This document shows positions 35,276-42,635 of a stretch of 64,000 nucleotides of DNA, piece after piece. Position 1 is the first letter of the stretch. Each line of letters opens with the position of its first letter. The notes below the pieces were generated by a model. It was given only the letters and a program-made list of their open reading frames with translations. It had not been told where the DNA came from and ran no database searches. The stretch covers positions 84,153 through 148,152 of the forward strand of contig NZ_JABFAM010000013.1 in assembly GCF_013623775.1 (NCBI RefSeq), in the 5' to 3' direction. The DNA is from Rufibacter sp. XAAS-G3-1 (GTDB taxonomy: Bacteria > Bacteroidota > Bacteroidia > Cytophagales > Hymenobacteraceae). A program made the position numbers and the translations under genes.

Positions 35276-35337
35276 CTTTCAAGGTTCTTTTCAAAACAAA
35301 GCCGTTGGGGGCTTCGTTTTGAAAAGAACCTTGAAAG
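35276..35337. repeat. Strong hairpin in the sucC upstream region
   Basis: Perfect 22-bp arms (35276-35297 CTTTCAAGGTTCTTTTCAAA-AC and its mirror 35316-35337) around an inner AAGCC/GGCTT. It is 38 bp upstream of the sucC start codon, so it either lies in the mRNA leader, where it would be regulatory, or ends at the promoter. Confidence 0.65.
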
Positions 35338-35542
35338 AGTCCTGAGTTCTGAGTCGCGAGTCCTGAGTCAAAGAGAAATGGTGAAAGTAGGATTTAGCTA
35401 TAAAAGAGTCTTCCGTTTTTGGCCTAATTTCCAAAAAGGGAGCCTAAAACACTTGTCGGCACTTCCTAACTCAGGACTCAGAACTCAAGACTCAGAACTC
35501 AGGACTCAGAACTAAAGCCCCAAGACTCAGAACTCAGAACTC
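35338..35542. repeat. ACTCAG-type microrepeats plus a family-A copy
   Basis: From 35468 to 35542 the motifs GACTCAG, AACTCAG and AACTC repeat about nine times with small changes. The mirror form GAGTCCTGAGTTCTGAGTC occurs at 35339-35368. A family-A copy (35413-35450) lies between. A shorter ACTCAG run is at 36629-36655. The two arms could pair over about 150 nt. Confidence 0.6.
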
Positions 35543-35612
35543 TTTTCCCCGTTACTGCACAACAGCGGCTTATTTGCAAATGCCGCCTGCGTCCGCTTCT
35601 TTTGTAGTACCC

Positions 35613-36302
35613 ATGAGTATAGAGAAACCAATTTTGTTAGAGGCCCGCGGGCTGTTTAAGTCCTACGGAAAGCTTCCGGTCTTGAAAGGCATTGACCTCA
35701 CCATCGGCGAAGCCGAAGTGGTGTCTATTGTGGGCGCCTCTGGGGCGGGGAAAAGCACGCTGCTGCATTTGTTGGGGACGCTGGATGCGCCCGATGCCGG
35801 TGATGTGTACCTGCACGGGCAGAAAATCTCGGGCATGAGCAACAAAGAAGTAGCCCGTTTCCGGAACCGCAACATTGGTTTCATCTTCCAGTTCCATAAC
35901 CTGCTGCCCGAGTTTTCGGCCCTGGAGAATGTGTGCCTGCCCGGCTTTCTGGCCGATAGGCCCGAGAAAGAAGTAGAGACCCGTGCCCGGGAATTGCTGC
36001 AGATGCTGGGCTTGGCCGAAAGGGTAGACCATAAACCTTCTGAAATGAGCGGGGGCGAACAGCAGCGCACCGCCGTGGCCCGCGCCCTCATCAACTCGCC
36101 CAAACTCATCTTCGCCGATGAACCCAGCGGGAACCTGGACTCCAAGAACGCCGAGGAACTGCACCAGATTTTCTTTAAACTTCGCGAAGACCTGGGCCAG
36201 ACCTTCGTGCTCGTCACCCACAACCCCGTTCTGGCAGACATGGCCGACCGCAAACTCACCATGAAAGACGGTTTCCTGCTGCAACCCGAAGAGGTGGAAT
36301 AA
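35613..36302 (+). CDS. lolD: ABC transporter ATP-binding protein, LolD type
   Basis: 229 aa from ATG 35613; a start 13 codons upstream is less likely. Walker A GASGAGKST (about 41-49), Q-loop FIFQFHNLLPEFSALENV (typical of the LolD/MacB branch), signature MSGGEQQR, Walker B LIFADEPSGNLDS and H-loop VLVTHN. In LolCDE it powers release of lipoproteins from the inner membrane. No LolC/E-like permease is adjacent, so partner and exact role are inferred from the sequence type only. Confidence 0.88.
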   Translation: MSIEKPILLEARGLFKSYGKLPVLKGIDLTIGEAEVVSIVGASGAGKSTLLHLLGTLDAPDAGDVYLHGQKISGMSNKEVARFRNRNIGFIFQFHNLLPEFSALENVCLPGFLADRPEKEVETRARELLQMLGLAERVDHKPSEMSGGEQQRTAVARALINSPKLIFADEPSGNLDSKNAEELHQIFFKLREDLGQTFVLVTHNPVLADMADRKLTMKDGFLLQPEEVE

Positions 36303-36383
36303 TTCTGGTAAAGACACTCGTAGGTCTAAAGACACTGCGAGTTCAGTCTACTTTCCCATAAACTAGCGTAAATCAATAAAGCC

Positions 36384-36436
36384 TGGCGCGAGACTCCAGT
36401 CTAGTGACGCGGGATGATGCGAGTCTCCAGCCTCAC
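36384..36436 (+). repeat. Family-G repeat (without its A-H part)
   Basis: CTGGCGCGAGACTCCAGTC, GTGACGCGGGATGATGCGAG, TCTCCAGCCTCACCG. Confidence 0.65.
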
Positions 36437-36592
36437 CGAAAGCAAAAGGCAGGAAGGTTAATTCCTGCCTTTTGCTTTCGGCCTGTTTTAAGCCAATTTT
36501 CTCAATTCCTGCCTTTTGCTTTCGGCCTGTTTTAAGCCAATTTTCTCAATTCCTGCCTTTTGCTTTCGGCCTGTTTTAAGCCAATTTTCTCA
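36437..36592. repeat. Hairpin followed by three perfect 44-bp tandem repeats
   Basis: Arms CGAAAGCAAAAGGCAGGAA (36437-36455) and its exact complement (36462-36480) form a 19-bp stem. The right arm is the start of a 44-bp unit (ATTCCTGCCTTTTGCTTTCG, GCCTGTTTTAAGCCAATTTT, CTCA) repeated three times without change at 36461-36504, 36505-36548 and 36549-36592. The unit's second half is half of a family-A palindrome, whose other half (AAAACAACCCTAAAACG) follows the last copy. This looks like slippage expansion inside a family-A hairpin. Confidence 0.82.
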
Positions 36593-36657
36593 AAACAACC
36601 CTAAAACGAGCTAACTTCCTGCCATTTAACTCAGAACTCAAGACTCAGAACTCCACT

Positions 36658-37887
36658 CTAGCTTACCTGCCGCAGCTTCACCACCACCCACATAGACACC
36701 AGCGTGAAAACGGTGGCAATGATGCCCACCGTTCCAAAATGAAGAAGTTCTGGTGAACCCGGCACGTTGGTGATCACCAACCCAGACAGGAAAGCGGCTA
36801 AGCCCGAGGCCAGTTGTTGCACCGATGAATTGACGCTCATAAACGAGCCGCGCAGCCGTGGTTCTATGCTGGACGTAATCAAAGACATAGCAGGCACAAA
36901 GCGCGCCCCGAAAAAGATAAAGAAGAACGTGGTCGCGACAAACGCCTGCCAGTGCGGCACGCGGCCCAGGTGCGTCACCACCAGAATGGGAATCACCGAA
37001 ACCAGGGCGGCAAGCATGAACACCTTCTTTTTCCCGAATTTGTCAGACAATCTACCCGCCAGCTGGGAGGTCACAACGGTGGCCAGTCCGCCGAAGAGGT
37101 AAATGTAGCTCAGCTCAGCTTCCTCAAACCCCACGTTGGCCACCATGTAGGGGCTCAGGAACGGCACTACCGTAAAACCAGCTAAAGACAGCGTCACCAT
37201 CAAGGCGAAGGCCCACAGGCAATTGGAACGGCTGAAAATAGTCATCAGCACTTTTGCGGGGTGTTGCGGAAGGTGCTGCAGCAGGTGTTGGCGCATGGGC
37301 GGAAGCATCTTCCAGGTCAGAAGCAACACCAGCACGCTCAGGCCGGTGAGCAGATAGAAAGGCGCGTGCCAACTGGCGTGGCTGGCCAGGTACAAACCAA
37401 TGGGGATACCGCCAATGGAAGCCACTGAGAAGGCCGCCATCACTTTGCCGGTGGCGGCTCCCCGGCGTTCCTCCGGAATAGAATCCCCAATGATAGCCAG
37501 CACCAACGCGCCCAGAACACCGCCAAAGGCCCCGGCCAGAATTCGGGCAATCAGCAGGAAGGAAAACGTGGGAGCCAGGGCGCAGGCAAACGTGCCCAGC
37601 GTAAAACCTAAGTAAAGCGCGAGCAGCGCGTCTTTCCTGTCGAACCGGTCAATAAAGAACGCGCTCAGCAAACCCGAGACCGCCGCACTAAACGTATACG
37701 CCGATACCAGAAACCCAAACTCCCTCGGGCTGATTTCAAAAACGCGCATCAGTTGCGGGCCCAGCGGCATCATGATCACAAAGTCCATGATGTGCGTAAA
37801 CTGGATGGCTGCCAGAATAAACAGCAACCATTTTTCGCTCAAGGCGGGGCCAGCGGCCGAAGGGGTGACAGTAGAAGATGGTGGCAT
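36658..37887 (-). CDS. MFS transporter (DHA1-type)
   Basis: 409 aa with 12 predicted membrane helices. The loop between helices 2 and 3 is DRFDRKDALLALY. Helix 4/5 region RILAGAFGGVLGALVLAIIGD, then PEERRGAATGKVMAAFSVASIGGIPIGLYLA, is like the DHA1 drug/arabinose efflux branch. The second half has LSDKFGKKKVFM. An inner-membrane proton antiporter of unknown substrate. Single gene. Confidence 0.88.
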   Translation of the reverse strand: MPPSSTVTPSAAGPALSEKWLLFILAAIQFTHIMDFVIMMPLGPQLMRVFEISPREFGFLVSAYTFSAAVSGLLSAFFIDRFDRKDALLALYLGFTLGTFACALAPTFSFLLIARILAGAFGGVLGALVLAIIGDSIPEERRGAATGKVMAAFSVASIGGIPIGLYLASHASWHAPFYLLTGLSVLVLLLTWKMLPPMRQHLLQHLPQHPAKVLMTIFSRSNCLWAFALMVTLSLAGFTVVPFLSPYMVANVGFEEAELSYIYLFGGLATVVTSQLAGRLSDKFGKKKVFMLAALVSVIPILVVTHLGRVPHWQAFVATTFFFIFFGARFVPAMSLITSSIEPRLRGSFMSVNSSVQQLASGLAAFLSGLVITNVPGSPELLHFGTVGIIATVFTLVSMWVVVKLRQVS

Positions 37888-38030
37888 GTGCTTTCTTAAA
37901 GGTGTCCGTCTGCGGGGAACAAAGGCTTTACGAGGCGAAACCCGTGAAGTTTGTTTAACTTCTATAAAAGCCGGAAAGTAAGCTTAGGTATCTGCCCTTC
38001 CGCTTTCACGGAGAGGAGAGCCCCGCTGGA

Positions 38031-38070
38031 GCGTTTTAGGTCTGTTTTGAGGAAAACAGGCCCCAAACGC
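38031..38070. repeat. Family-A palindrome
   Basis: GCGTTTTAGGTCTG ... AAAACAGGCCCCAAACGC, 40 bp. Confidence 0.75.
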
Positions 38071-38174
38071 TGAAACCCAAACAGTAGAGGCCAGGCACTG
38101 CCTTGTCTCGGGCACGCATTGCTTTCTGCGGTTGGTTTTTTCTGCGGGGGCAGACATCCTCACATCGCTACAGT

Positions 38175-38420
38175 GTTTCGGGGCTGTTTTAGGGAAAACA
38201 GCCCCGAAACGGCATGGGCGCAGACACTCGTAGGAGCTACGCACACTACGAGGTCTTTGGAGCGGGCGACAGCGCGGAAGCAGGTCGGAAATACGGAATC
38301 CTGTGAGGTCTCCAAGACCTCACAGGTTTAGGTAAACTGGCGCGTGACCGCAGTCTCGTGACCGAGGATGAAGCGAGTCTCCAGACTCGCCGGAGGCCAC
38401 CAGCAGGAGTGTGTAACATC
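38175..38420 (+). repeat. Composite A-H-G repeat module, copy 4 (longest)
   Basis: Family A 38175-38210 (perfect arms GTTTCGGGGCTGTTTT). The middle block shared with copy 1 (GTAGGAGCTACGCACACTAC, GCGGAAGCAGG). H hairpin 38300-38326 (CCTGTGAGGTCT/AGACCTCACAGG) then TTTAG. Family G 38337-38400, and the tail CAGGAGTGTGTAACA. It ends 20 nt before the HNH gene. Confidence 0.8.
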
Positions 38421-38439
38421 CGTTAGGTAAGTACGTAGC

Positions 38440-38748
38440 ATGGCAAAACGAATCAGGGAAAAGGAAGAGCGCGCCGCTCCCGTGTGTGCGCTCTGCGAGC
38501 GGGAAGTAGGGTTTACCACCTTGCATCATCTGATTCCCAGGGAGGAGGGAGGCCGGCACGGGCCCACGGCTCCCTTGTGCCAGCCGTGCCATAGTACGGT
38601 TCATCTCACGTATAACAACAAAGAGTTGGCCGTGTGCTACAACTCCATTCCGGCCCTGCGCGCCTCTGAAGGTCTACAGAGATACCTGCAATGGGTGCGC
38701 ACCAAACGCTTGGATAAAATCACCAACCGGCGGGGGAAGAGGAAATAG
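38440..38748 (+). CDS. Small HNH-type protein
   Basis: 102 aa. Zinc and metal ligands of an HNH nuclease fold are visible: C16/C19 (VCALC), H29/H30 (LHHLIPREEGG), C47/C50/H51 (CQPCHSTVH) and H55. HNH domains cut nucleic acids or act as structural modules. This short, very basic stand-alone form (KRIREKEERA; KRLDKITNRRGKRK) is common and of unknown role. No restriction, phage or toxin partner is adjacent. Confidence 0.85.
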   Translation: MAKRIREKEERAAPVCALCEREVGFTTLHHLIPREEGGRHGPTAPLCQPCHSTVHLTYNNKELAVCYNSIPALRASEGLQRYLQWVRTKRLDKITNRRGKRK

Positions 38749-38759
38749 GAGATAGGTTT

Positions 38760-38799
38760 GCGTTTGAGGGCTGTTTTTGCCAAAACTGCTCTAAAACGC
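38760..38799. repeat. Family-A palindrome
   Basis: GCGTTTGAGGGCTG ... CTGCTCTAAAACGC, 12 nt after the HNH stop. Confidence 0.68.
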
Positions 38800-38866
38800 A
38801 TAAATCACACCATCAATCGTGAACTATTGGCCGCCCTTTTTTACAGCCATTCAGCATTGCCCAGAC

Positions 38867-39940
38867 ATGAACCAATATACCTATCTTCCTTTTCCGCAGA
38901 TAAAAGAGCAGCCCGCCGTGGTGGTAGACAGTTTTCACCCCAATGGATTGGTTCTTTCCCACTGGCGGGAAGCGCCCACCCCAGTAGAACTCAGGGAAGA
39001 TACCAGTGCCGGCATGGTGCTCCAGGCTTTAAAGCAAAACTGGCCCCAACTGCAGGCGTATTCTTATGTGACCGCCAACCACTTTGACATAGATGCCTTG
39101 GTGGGCGTCTGGGCGCTCCTGAACCCGGAGCTGGCCTTGCAACACGAAGAAACCTTGCGGCAGATGGCCGTGATTGGCGATTTCAGGGAACTGGATTTAG
39201 AGGCTCCTTTCGCCAGAGAAGCCCTAAAACTGGTTTGTTGGATAAACGTAGAAGAAAAGGCCAGATTTTACCCTCCGTTTGGGGCCGAAGAACTGGAAGA
39301 AAACGAGGTAACTGCCTCTATCCCAAAATTCTTATACTTTTTGGGTGTTTTTGAAAGGGTATTAACAGAATCTGCATTATTCCAACAGGTGTGGGAGCCT
39401 GAGTTTAATTTGGTGTTGCAAGGTTATGCCCAAGTTTACGGTAGTGATTCAAGAATAATGCAAAATAGTTCCTTGGGGGTGGTCGTGATTGACACCCCGG
39501 CCCCCGTTCATTACTACGCGTTGTTCAGCCCAACGGCGGGGCATGATGTGGTGGTTTCCTGTTACGCAGATAACCGGTATGAAGTGGAATGCAAGTACAC
39601 CACCTGGGTAGATCTGGATAGTAGGCCCACTTTGCCACGTCCAGATTTACGCCCCTTGGCCAAGGTTCTTGCGTCTATGGAGACTTCCGGCTTTACCTGG
39701 GTAGCAGATGGCGTGACAGATACCGGGCCTTTGCTTCGGCTGGAGGCAGAGAAATTAACGAAAGCCCAGCGGTACGGGAACCCCACGGAAAGGCCAATTT
39801 ATCCGTCAAGTATCAGCAAAAACCTGTTCCTGAAAACCGTGACGGAGTATCTGCAAAATACATTTTTAGGAGTGTCGCCTAAGAAGCGCTGGACGTGGGC
39901 CGAAGTCAAAACGTTTAATCAGGTAAATAATAAAATTTGA
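38867..39940 (+). CDS. Uncharacterised protein (357 aa)
   Basis: From ATG 38867 (MNQYTYLPFPQIKEQPAVVV); a frame 16 codons longer starts in the palindrome's shadow. I do not recognise a domain with confidence. An N-terminal region has VTANHFDIDALVGVWALLNPELA, whose NHFDIDA-V pattern resembles the DHH-phosphoesterase style 'D.D...' but lacks a proven motif set. A second half has GVVVIDTPAPVHYYALF, AGHDVVVSCYADNRYEVECKYTTWVD and a C-terminal WTWAEVKTFN. No signal peptide. Soluble and full-length by appearance. Confidence 0.7.
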   Translation: MNQYTYLPFPQIKEQPAVVVDSFHPNGLVLSHWREAPTPVELREDTSAGMVLQALKQNWPQLQAYSYVTANHFDIDALVGVWALLNPELALQHEETLRQMAVIGDFRELDLEAPFAREALKLVCWINVEEKARFYPPFGAEELEENEVTASIPKFLYFLGVFERVLTESALFQQVWEPEFNLVLQGYAQVYGSDSRIMQNSSLGVVVIDTPAPVHYYALFSPTAGHDVVVSCYADNRYEVECKYTTWVDLDSRPTLPRPDLRPLAKVLASMETSGFTWVADGVTDTGPLLRLEAEKLTKAQRYGNPTERPIYPSSISKNLFLKTVTEYLQNTFLGVSPKKRWTWAEVKTFNQVNNKI

Positions 39941-39948
39941 TGTTCTGT

Positions 39949-39979
39949 TTTGTGGAATGCACGTCAATCTGTACCTTTG
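39949..39979 (+). promoter_or_regulatory. Promoter of the 40048-40461 gene
   Basis: TTTG (39949-39952), exactly 19 nt, TACCTTTG (39972-39979): a full match to the Bacteroidota -33/-7 consensus. Transcription should begin near 39986. Confidence 0.82.
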
Positions 39980-40047
39980 TTGAACTAAAATAATGAAAAT
40001 TGCCTCTCTCCGGTAACCCCCGTCCAGAAAGTGGCGCCTCTGCAGAA

Positions 40048-40461
40048 ATGTTTGACGCTGCCATGGTTGTAATCGCCCAAACTCCCTTTTACCTGTTAAG
40101 AGTTGATAGGGAGCGGAATAGAATTTTATTGAATCTTAGCGGCTCCTGGAATTCTCCTGAGGAGGTGCCTTTCTATCTCTTGCATTTAAAAGAAGCCTTA
40201 GCTTTCGTAAAGCCTGGTTTTTCTGTTCTGACGGATAGCCGGGTTCTGGAAGACTATGCGCCCGCCGTACGGCAGCTGCACATTGACGCCCAGAAAATGA
40301 CGGTAGAGGCCGGAATCTCCCAAGTGGCAGAGGTGCATGAACTAAAGAATTCTGTCAACCAAGTCATCATTGCCATTGCCGAGGAGAGCAGAATCCCCCT
40401 CAACATCTTTGACAGCCTGGAAGATGCAGATGCCTGGCTCACTGAAATCCAGCCCAAATAG
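40048..40461 (+). CDS. STAS/SpoIIAA-like protein
   Basis: 137 aa from ATG 40048. ATG 40063 is also possible, and TTG 40000 would give 153 aa. The layout is as in 6739-7200: a beta hairpin start (FYLLRVDRERNRILLNLSG), helix, TDSRVLEDYAP, helix, VIIAIAEESRIPLN and a final FDSLEDADAWLTEI. The function of this Bacteroidota family is unknown. The leader from the promoter carries a 7-codon ATG frame (39993-40016, MKIASLR then stop) that ends before the start. Confidence 0.72.
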   Translation: MFDAAMVVIAQTPFYLLRVDRERNRILLNLSGSWNSPEEVPFYLLHLKEALAFVKPGFSVLTDSRVLEDYAPAVRQLHIDAQKMTVEAGISQVAEVHELKNSVNQVIIAIAEESRIPLNIFDSLEDADAWLTEIQPK

Positions 40462-40524
40462 CAAACGCTCCCGCCCATGCTAGTATAACCAAAACGCTAT
40501 ATTCACGTTTTGTAGAGTGACACG

Positions 40525-40555
40525 CGTGCTCAAAATGAACCATGCTTTAGCTTTG
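40525..40555 (+). promoter_or_regulatory. Probable promoter of the Usp gene
   Basis: TAGCTTTG at 40548-40555 (perfect -7 element), with CGTG at 40525-40528 at the correct 19-nt distance. The -7 element ends 5 nt before the ATG at 40561, so the transcript would be leaderless or nearly so. Confidence 0.6.
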
Positions 40556-40560
40556 CAACT

Positions 40561-41415
40561 ATGAAAAAGATTCTCTGCCCCGTTGATTTCTCCAAGACCT
40601 CCAATAAAGCGGCTGAGTACGCCGCGCAGATAGCCCAGCGTACCCGCGCCTCCCTCACATTGCTCCACGTGCTGCATTTGCCCATGATGGACACCACCGA
40701 ATCTGCCTTGATGGCCAGTCAGGTGCTGGATGAGCAACGCCGCATTTCCTCAGATAAACTGCATTCCCTGGTTTTGTACCTGCAAAGCATGTTTGATGGG
40801 GTAGGGGGGGCTGCTTTCGCCGCTGATACCAAAGTGCAGGAGGCCTTTTTAGCAGATGCGGTGGAACGGTTGGTGCAGGAAGAAGGCTATGACTTTGTGG
40901 TGCTGGGCACTACCGGCGGCGGCAACACCCTGGAAGAAATCCTGATTGGCAGCAACACTGAGAGTGTTATTTCCCAGGTAAAATGCCCCGTGCTGGCTAT
41001 TCCGGCCAATGCTGCCTTGCCAGAGATTCACCGCATTGTGTATGCGTCAGATTACCAGCCCGAAGACACCCGGGCCTTGACCCAGGTGGTGAATCTAGCC
41101 CAGGTTTTCCAGGCCGAGGTGGAAGTGGTGCACATCACCAACAAGGCCGGGTCAGACGGCGGCAAAGACGCCCAGGAATTCATCCAGATGCTAAGAAGCC
41201 AGTTCAGCAGTTTCCCTATCCATTTTCAGGAAGTGGAGCACCCAGAGAAAGAAACCGGCCTCAAAGATTTCCTGAGCCGCACCCAAAGCAATATGCTGGC
41301 CATCCTGAAAAAGCGGCGCAATTTCTTCAAAGATCTGTTTGGCATGAGTCTCGCAGAGAAAATGACCTACCAAACCAAATTACCGCTGCTGGTGCTGCAC
41401 GCAGACGCTGACTAA
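40561..41415 (+). CDS. Universal stress protein with two Usp domains
   Basis: 284 aa. Domain 1 (1-148) starts MKKILCPVDFSKTSNKAAEY and has the GTTGGGNTLEEILIGSNTESV loop, with nucleotide-binding type glycine/serine residues. Domain 2 (about 155-284) starts IVYASDYQPEDTRAL and is degenerate at the glycine loop (KKRRNFFKDLFGMSLAEKM). Tandem Usp proteins are induced in stress in many bacteria; a molecular role is not defined. The following gap is filled completely by a family-B element. Confidence 0.92.
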   Translation: MKKILCPVDFSKTSNKAAEYAAQIAQRTRASLTLLHVLHLPMMDTTESALMASQVLDEQRRISSDKLHSLVLYLQSMFDGVGGAAFAADTKVQEAFLADAVERLVQEEGYDFVVLGTTGGGNTLEEILIGSNTESVISQVKCPVLAIPANAALPEIHRIVYASDYQPEDTRALTQVVNLAQVFQAEVEVVHITNKAGSDGGKDAQEFIQMLRSQFSSFPIHFQEVEHPEKETGLKDFLSRTQSNMLAILKKRRNFFKDLFGMSLAEKMTYQTKLPLLVLHADAD

Positions 41416-41418
41416 TGA

Positions 41419-41580
41419 AGAGCATGCTTCAACTTTGTCTTTCGTGCTGCAGACGGCCGTAGAGAGAACCTGCGTTTGCGCTTTTATCGCCTTCGTAGCG
41501 CTGCTACGAGGCTCCAAACCCAATCCGCAGAACCTCAGCTTGCCGTTTTCGCTTACGAATCCAAAATCTAAAGAAGCTCT
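41419..41580. repeat. Family-B element, full length (162 bp), between usp and a transporter
   Basis: AGAGCATGCTTC at the left, AGAAGCTCT at the right; inner AGAACCTGCG, centre TTCGTAGCGCTGCTACGAGG, then CCGCAGAACC. It starts 4 nt after the usp stop and ends 3 nt before the ATG at 41584, so it forms the entire intergenic region and the ribosome-binding site of the transporter gene. Confidence 0.82.
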
Positions 41581-41583
41581 AGT

Positions 41584-42495
41584 ATGAACACCTTTACCTC
41601 TTCCGGCGCTCCGGCCACCGGATGGCTTAAAATCGCGGCCTTTGCCGCGATTTACATTATATGGGGCTCCACGTACCTGGCCATCGCCTTCGCCATAGAA
41701 ACCCTGCCTCCTTTCTTGATGGCGGGCCTCCGGTTTCTGCTGGCCGGAGCTCTTTTGTTCACATGGGCGCGCTTGCGCGGCGAAAAAGCCCCCTCTGTCC
41801 TGCACTGGCGCAATACGGCGGTGATAGGTGGCTTGCTGCTGTTACTGGGAAACGGAGCGGTGGTGTGGGCAGAGCAGCGGGTGGCCTCTGGCGTAGCGGC
41901 CTTGCTGGTGACAACTGAACCGTTATGGGTGGTGGTTTTGCAGTGGCTGGGCAGATCTAAACAGGCTCCTTCCAGCGGGGTGCTTCTGGGGCTTGTGTTG
42001 GGTGCCGTGGGCATGATGGTGTTGGTAAGCCCCTGGGAGCTGGAAGGCGGCGTTGACGTAATGGCGAGCACAGCCGTCTTTCTGTCGGCGGGGGCGTGGG
42101 CCTGGGGTTCTCTGTTTTCATCCAGAGCGTCTCTGCCTGCCTCACCGGTGCTCACCACGGGCATGCAAATGCTGTGTGGCGGGGGCATGTTGCTTCTGGC
42201 CGGTACCATTGCCGGCGAATGGCAAACTGCCCAGTGGGCCGAGGTGAGCCAGCTTTCCTGGCTGGCCTTGGGTTACCTGGTGGTATTTGGGTCTTTGATC
42301 GCGTTTTCGGCCTATAGTTGGTTGACCAGGGTTGCGCCTCCTGCGCAGGTGTCTACGTACGCCTACGTCAATCCGGTTATAGCGGTATTCCTGGGGTGGG
42401 CCATCGCGCAGGAAGTAGTGACCGGCCAAACCATCATTGCTACCGTTCTGCTGGTTGCGGCCGTGGTGCTTATTACCCTTAAATCCAAGCATTGA
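41584..42495 (+). CDS. EamA/DMT-superfamily exporter (YedA-like)
   Basis: 303 aa with ten membrane helices in two EamA repeats (FAAIYIIWGSTYLAIAFAIE at the start of repeat 1; VFLSAGAWAWGSLFSSRASL of repeat 2). IIWGSTYL and AYVNPVIAVFLGW are characteristic of the YedA/RhaT-like drug/metabolite exporters. Inner membrane; substrate unknown. The start codon abuts a family-B element. Confidence 0.9.
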   Translation: MNTFTSSGAPATGWLKIAAFAAIYIIWGSTYLAIAFAIETLPPFLMAGLRFLLAGALLFTWARLRGEKAPSVLHWRNTAVIGGLLLLLGNGAVVWAEQRVASGVAALLVTTEPLWVVVLQWLGRSKQAPSSGVLLGLVLGAVGMMVLVSPWELEGGVDVMASTAVFLSAGAWAWGSLFSSRASLPASPVLTTGMQMLCGGGMLLLAGTIAGEWQTAQWAEVSQLSWLALGYLVVFGSLIAFSAYSWLTRVAPPAQVSTYAYVNPVIAVFLGWAIAQEVVTGQTIIATVLLVAAVVLITLKSKH

Positions 42496-42525
42496 TGTTT
42501 GGCGTTTATGCTGGAAGTAGCTGCT

Positions 42526-42561
42526 GTTTCTGTGCTTTTTTCTGTAAAGTAGCCCAGAAAC
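42526..42561. repeat. Family-A palindrome
   Basis: GTTTCTGTGCTTTTTTCTG with AAAGTAGCCCAGAAAC, 31 nt after the transporter stop. Confidence 0.65.
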
Positions 42562-42635
42562 CGTATTAATTCAACTCTGTTACAAGCAACCACAAAGCCT
42601 GACAACAGTACATAGCAGAAACTATCCTATCTGCC

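Noticed and set aside
36461..36592. Tandem 44-bp repeats as a CRISPR array
   Set aside because: Units are adjacent and identical with no spacers, and no cas genes are present.
41380..42605. Minus-strand frames up to 185 codons opposite the DMT exporter
   Set aside because: Shadow frames; the plus strand encodes a clear ten-helix transporter.
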